Position numbers and translations under genes: made by a program. The notes beneath the pieces are model-generated. The model did not search any database. It worked only from the letters and a program-made list of their open reading frames with translations, and was not told where the DNA came from. 64,000 bases of DNA from JANPPS01 sp965246835. GTDB lineage: Bacteria; Pseudomonadota; Alphaproteobacteria; Acetobacterales; Acetobacteraceae. How positions within the stretch are numbered: position 1 is the stretch's first letter; each line of letters starts with the position of its first letter. Positions 60,486-64,000 of this stretch are shown here, in pieces. The stretch spans positions 2,666,001-2,730,000 of the forward strand of contig CBDFFQ010000001.1 of the NCBI GenBank assembly GCA_965246835.1, in the 5' to 3' direction.

Positions 60486-61429
60486 GCCGTTTTTTCCGTT
60501 TCGATTCGGCGATCATAGCCAATCCGGCGCAGCCTGCACGGGTGCTTGACGATCAGGTCCGGTAATAGGAATAATTACCGTGATTGAAAGGGTCGGGATT
60601 TATGGCTGTGAGCGAGCACTGGCGATACCAGGGACGGCAATATCATCAGTGGTTCGGCCATGGAACCGCGCCGACGGACGGGGAAGCCGCGCCGGCCACG
60701 CCCGGAAGCTTGTTCGACTCCTTGAGCGTCGCGCAGCGCTCCCAATACGCGACTGGCAGCGTCGTTGCGCACTCGCCACGTGAGCAACGATCCCGGTGGG
60801 AGTCCAGAGTTGGCGGTGCAAATACGGAAAGCTTTTAGACTGCCGTCGCGGTTTGGTATGGCGCATCAAATATTAGCCGCAACTCGTTTCGTCAGCTTCT
60901 GCTCGACCCAACGACGGATGATGTCACCGTCGATCGACTGAGACGGGCCGCGAGGGGCATCGTGGATGCGCGAAGTCATGCGGAACTCGGTGCGGCTGGT
61001 GAGGATCTCGCCTCCGCCGCACAGACGATCGGGCTTGACCGTTGACCTCGGTTCATCGGAGAGGCCGAGCGGCGGGATGTTGCGGCGGTTTCCGACGGGG
61101 CCGTCCCGGGCGTAGTCAAAGTGGGATCGCCGGCGACAGATACATTTCTGCCGGTTCTTCTAGGGCTAGTCCTGCTAGGGCTGGCATATAAAGATCAGGG
61201 CGCTGGCTCCAGGCGTCCCTTGGTCGTTCCAACGACACCTCCGGACGTTCCGACATCGAAAGATACTACCGCGGGTCAGCAGCCGACAGCAACTTCGGGC
61301 ACTGATATCGCTCCAGACCTTACGCCAGGACCTGGAGGCGTGGTCGTTTCGGATGACCGACGTACGCATATTCTTGACGGAGATGACAAAGGCGGAGGGG
61401 GCATGGACCCGGCCGTGAGAAACCGAATA

Positions 61430-62591
61430 ATACCAGATCTCTGAGGTCCTGACTCGGAAGGGGATTCCCGAAACGTCGCGCATCTGATTCAAGGTGGTGA
61501 ACAGAGGGGAGTTCACCATGCCGATCCCACTCCGACCGGATTTCGATGCGACGGCGGTCCGCCTGGAAGCCAAGCGCAGCAAGGATGGAGCGCAAGCCCG
61601 ACGTCTTCTGGCTCTGGCAGCGATCTACGAAGGGGCCAGCCGGACGGAGGCGGCGGCGATCGGCAGCGTGACGGTGCAGATCGTGCGGGACTGGGTGGTG
61701 AAGTTCAACGAGCATGGGCCGGCCGGGCTGATCGACCGCAAGCCGCCGGGTCAGCCGTCTCGACTGACGGACGCGCACCGGGCGGCGCTGGTGCAGGCGA
61801 TCGAGGATGGGCCAATTCCCAGCATCCACGGCGTGGTCCGCTGGCGGCTGATCGACCTGTGCCAGTGGTTCTGGGACACGTTCGAGGTGCGGATTGCTAA
61901 GCCGACGCTGAGTCGCGAGGTCCGGGCGTTGGGCTATCGCAAGCTCTCGGCCCGTCCGCGCCATCATGCCCAGGCCGAGGGTGCGATCGAGGCATTTAAA
62001 AAAACTTCCCCGCGCGCCTGGCGGAGGTCGCGCGCCGGCTCGGCACCGATACGGCCAACATAGAAATCTGGTTTGGCGACCAGGCCCGCATCGGCCAGAA
62101 GAACAAGATTACCCGGCGGTGGGCCCGTCGGGGCTCGCGCCCCTCGGCACCTCACGACCAGCGCACGGCATCGACCTACATCTTCGGCGCGATCTGCCCC
62201 AGGGACGGCAAGGCGGCGGGCTTGATCCTGCCCTGGTGCAATATCGCCGCGATGGAGCTGTTCCTGCTTGAGCTGACCACTCGGGTCGCCCCGGGCCGTC
62301 ACGCCCTGCTCCTGCTCGACCAGGCCGGGTGGCACATCTCCCAGCGACTGAGCGTGCCCTCGAACATCACCATTATGGCCCTGCCCGCCAAGTGCCCCGA
62401 GCTGAACCCGCAGGAGAACGTTTGGGAGTTCATGCGCGACAACTGGCTCTCGAACCGGGTGTTCACGAGCTACGACAACATCGTCGATCACTGCGCCGAC
62501 GCCTGGAACAAGCTGGTCGCCCAGCCCTGGCGCATCATGACGCTCGGACTGCGCGACTGGGCACATCAGTGCTGATCAGAGAGACTTGGTA
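61430..62591 (+). mobile_element. IS630-family insertion sequence
   Basis: About 1160 bases flanked by TA at 61428-61429 and 62592-62593, the usual IS630 target. The ends are imperfect inverted repeats (left ATACCAGATCTCTGA, right complement TACCAAGTCTCTCTGA). It contains one transposase read in two frames. It interrupts the EndoU domain of the toxin gene. Confidence 0.75.
61518..62575 (+). CDS. IS630-family transposase, two frames joined at an A7 slip site
   Basis: The first frame (ATG at 61518, MPIPLRPDFDATAVRLEAK) gives the N-terminal helix-turn-helix part and ends at 62063. The second frame takes over after a -1 shift at the run of seven A (61998-62004), giving FKKNFPARLAEVARRLGTD and the DDE domain: WFGDQARIGQ, LLLLDQAGWH, PELNPQENVW. 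The joined protein has about 352 residues, normal for the family. The shift may be programmed, as in several IS families; it could also be a decay event. DDE residues are intact. Confidence 0.85.
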
Positions 62592-62595
62592 TAAG

Positions 62596-63755
62596 GGAGA
62601 CCTGTGCGCGGCAGGGCTGAACGGCTCCGGTTCATGCGGCTTTGGCCTGTGCTGTCGGGTTCACGTCTCTGACGGACGGTTGTGACACCGGATCCGTCCG
62701 GTGTGGGCGTGCGAGGCCGCGCCGCTCACGGAGTCCGGGCGTGATCAGGCCGCGGCTGCGACAAGCAGCGTCACACTGCGGCGCAAGTTGTAGGCGATCG
62801 CGGTCAGCCGCACCTGCAAGCCGGCCTTCGCCAGTCCCAGCCAGCGCATCCGGCGCAGGCCATAGCTCCGCTTGCACGTGCCGAACACCTTCTCGATCCG
62901 GCAACGGACACGACGGACGGACGCATTGTGGGCCCGCAGCCGCTGTGCCGCCGCCTCACCGCCAAACCCGCCCGTGTGAACCACGCATGGCCTGCCGCCT
63001 CGGGCTCGGATGATCCCCTCAGGCCGGTCACCCTGGTAGGCGCTGTCACCAAACGTGTCGCCGGGCGCCTCGGGCAGGATGGCGCCGAGTTCGGCCGCAT
63101 CGTGGACGTTGGCGGTGGTGACCTCCACACCGCGGATCAGCCCGGCCTCCTGATCGGTCGCGACGTGCGCCTTGTAGCCATGCATCGGCTTGCGGCGTCG
63201 GTGCCCGGCCCAGCGCCCCTCGCCATCCCTGGGGCTCGCCGACGGGATCAGCGTCGCGTCCACGAGCGTGCCTGTCCGCACCACCACGCCACGGCGGTCA
63301 AGCTGACGCGTGACGGCCTCGAACAAGGCCCGGTCAAGACCCAGGCGCACCAGCTCGCCCCGGAAACGGACGAAGGCGGTGCGCTCCGGCGTGGCCTCGT
63401 GCGTCGAAAAGCCGCAGAACCGGCGGAAGCTCGCCCGGTCGTCGAGCGCGTCCGCAAGCTTCACGTCCGACAGGTCGTGCCAGGTGGCGAGCAGCAAGGC
63501 CCGGAACAATGCCAGCGGAGGCCAGCCGGGCTCGCCCTTGGACGACGCAGAGATGCCGACGAGGAGCTCGTCCAGCTCCCCCCAAACCACCAACCTCGCG
63601 ACCTCCTCCAGCGAGGCGCCGCCGGACCGACCCGTCCGATCGCCCCAAAGCTTCTCTTGTCCGATCCGACGCCGTGCCATGACCGCCTCGACTGCCTACA
63701 AGCCTATCGAATCACAGCAGGCCGCGCCAACTCAAGCACCCGCGCACAGGTCTCA
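62596..63755 (-). mobile_element. IS5-family insertion sequence
   Basis: 1160 bases with 15-base perfect terminal inverted repeats, GAGACCTGTGCGCGG at 62597-62611 and its complement at 63740-63754. TAAG stands on both sides (62592-62595 and 63756-63759), a candidate target duplication. The ends resemble those of the IS1031 group known from acetic acid bacteria. It inserted at the right edge of the IS630 copy. Confidence 0.85.
62745..63680 (-). CDS. IS5-family transposase
   Basis: 311 residues. N-terminal DUF772-like region (GWPPLALFRALLLATWHDLSD), then the DDE triad: VDATLI, FGDSAYQG and RCRIEKVFGTCKRSYGL. All three acidic residues are present and the frame is uninterrupted, so the element may be active. 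It is on the strand opposite to the toxin gene. Confidence 0.93.
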   Translation of the reverse strand: MARRRIGQEKLWGDRTGRSGGASLEEVARLVVWGELDELLVGISASSKGEPGWPPLALFRALLLATWHDLSDVKLADALDDRASFRRFCGFSTHEATPERTAFVRFRGELVRLGLDRALFEAVTRQLDRRGVVVRTGTLVDATLIPSASPRDGEGRWAGHRRRKPMHGYKAHVATDQEAGLIRGVEVTTANVHDAAELGAILPEAPGDTFGDSAYQGDRPEGIIRARGGRPCVVHTGGFGGEAAAQRLRAHNASVRRVRCRIEKVFGTCKRSYGLRRMRWLGLAKAGLQVRLTAIAYNLRRSVTLLVAAAA

Positions 63756-63980
63756 TAAGTCTGAATTTCCCTCTGGATGGTCTGATGAACAGGTCATCGA
63801 TGCGATCAAGGATGTGGCAAATGATCCCGGGTCGTCCCGACAGGTTCAGGAGAACGGCCGTATCGCAGCCGCTGGCACTCGTTCTGACGTCGAAATCGAG
63901 GTTATCATCGAAGCCGACTAAAGAACTGTGGTGACCGGATATCCTACCAATCTGCCTCGCAACCCAAGGAGGGAACGCTG

Positions 63981-64000
63981 ATGCCAAACACCGAGCGTGA
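63981..64000 (+). CDS. Start of a gene after the EndoU toxin, probable immunity gene (cut by window edge)
   Basis: An ATG at 63981 overlaps the toxin's ancestral TGA (TGATG), with AAGGAGGG seven bases upstream. Only MPNTER is visible. Position immediately downstream of a polymorphic-toxin gene with stop/start overlap is where the immunity gene is expected. Sequence is too short to show a family. Confidence 0.5.

Larger units (their letters stand above)
60602..63981 (+). pseudogene. Polymorphic toxin gene with EndoU-like nuclease domain, broken by stops, a frameshift and two IS elements
   Basis: One plus-strand frame runs from the ATG at 60602 (MAVSEHWRYQGRQYHQWFGHG) to about 61405, crossing TAG at 60836 and TGA at 61043. 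A hydrophobic segment (FLPVLLGLVLLGLAY) and a Pro/Thr linker lead to DRRTHILDGDDKGGGG. A G run at 61396-61400 lacks one base; after this shift the frame reads HGPGREKPN up to the IS630 insertion. Beyond the second element, from 63758, it continues KSEFPSGWSDEQVIDAIKDV ... DVEIEVIIEAD, then a TAA at 63919 and RTVVTGYPTNLPRNP to the TGA at 63979. HILDGD...GGGH, KSEFP and VTGYPTN are the signature of bacterial EndoU RNase toxins. The intact protein would be about 360 residues. It is now inactive, though the reading frame is otherwise well kept, so the decay seems recent. Confidence 0.75.

Noticed and set aside
61121..61444. Stand-alone 107-residue membrane protein
   Set aside because: Its frame is the direct continuation of the frame from 60602 and its tail is IS630 sequence, so it is a fragment of the broken toxin.
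62222..62575. Separate 117-residue DDE protein
   Set aside because: Second half of the IS630 transposase after the A7 shift.
63310..63921. 203-residue plus-strand gene over the IS5 transposase
   Set aside because: The first two thirds are antisense to the transposase; only the last 55 residues are meaningful, as the toxin C terminus.

Overview
The window is a high-GC proteobacterial chromosome segment, most likely from the Acetobacteraceae (Rhodospirillales, Alphaproteobacteria). The basis is recognition of families and gene order, not a search: a dcd-linked small gene, rplM-rpsI, glnB-glnA with a sigma-54-type promoter, an NDUFS4-like complex I subunit, class I phaC next to an OmpA-type lipoprotein, an aminotransferase-hom-glpX-recJ run, PEP-CTERM proteins and an IS5-family element with IS1031-like ends. 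Five tRNAs (Thr-GGT, Pro-TGG, Arg-TCT, His-GTG, Glu-TTC) are present and no rRNA.

Layout. 1-2.8 kb: 5' end of dcd, a small gene and a membrane GGDEF-EAL protein. 3-8.1 kb: tRNA-Thr, a frameshifted secreted protein, an SGNH hydrolase coupled to uppP, an SDR and an AsmA protein. 8.1-9.5 kb: an AT-richer island with an XRE regulator and two small proteins. 9.5-14.4 kb: a fused tungstate permease/binding protein, then a five-gene reverse operon (DUF4926, DUF6883, AtuA, AtuA C-terminal-like, substrate-binding protein) in which every junction is an ATGA overlap. 14.5-20 kb: enoyl-CoA hydratase, DinB, fabI-aroC-unknown operon and divergent pdxH. 20.2-22.1 kb: an AT-richer GmrSD-type nuclease gene. 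22.3-27.8 kb: D-amino-acid dehydrogenase, divergent LysR gene and a gltIJKL-type transporter. 27.8-34.9 kb: tRNAs, NDUFS4-like protein, FkbM methyltransferase and glycosyltransferase, PheC, DUF2161, a PEP-CTERM sugar dehydrogenase and a beta-barrel porin. 35-45.5 kb: glnBA, aminotransferase, two transport binding proteins plus a permease, a PEP-CTERM PhoD, an M20 hydrolase and an NAD(P)-binding protein. 45.5-57.7 kb: rplM-rpsI-argC-gamma carbonic anhydrase-lipoprotein, YdcZ, phaC, OmpA lipoprotein, alaC-like gene, hom, glpX, recJ. 57.8-60.5 kb: a coupled trio of PanE-like reductase, SDR and polysaccharide deacetylase.

The most notable locus is 60.6-64.0 kb. It is the wreck of a polymorphic-toxin gene with an EndoU-type nuclease C-terminus. 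It carries three in-frame stop codons (TAG, TGA, TAA), a one-base frameshift in a G run, an IS630-family element and, next to that, an IS5-family element. Removing both elements at their apparent target duplications rejoins the nuclease domain in frame. A probable immunity gene starts at the window edge, overlapping the toxin's ancestral stop codon.

A second theme is repeats recruited into genes. An interspersed palindromic repeat encodes the signal peptide of one transporter protein. Repeat arms supply the Shine-Dalgarno sequences of gltJ and hom, both of which use non-ATG starts. A repeat remnant also holds the recJ start codon.
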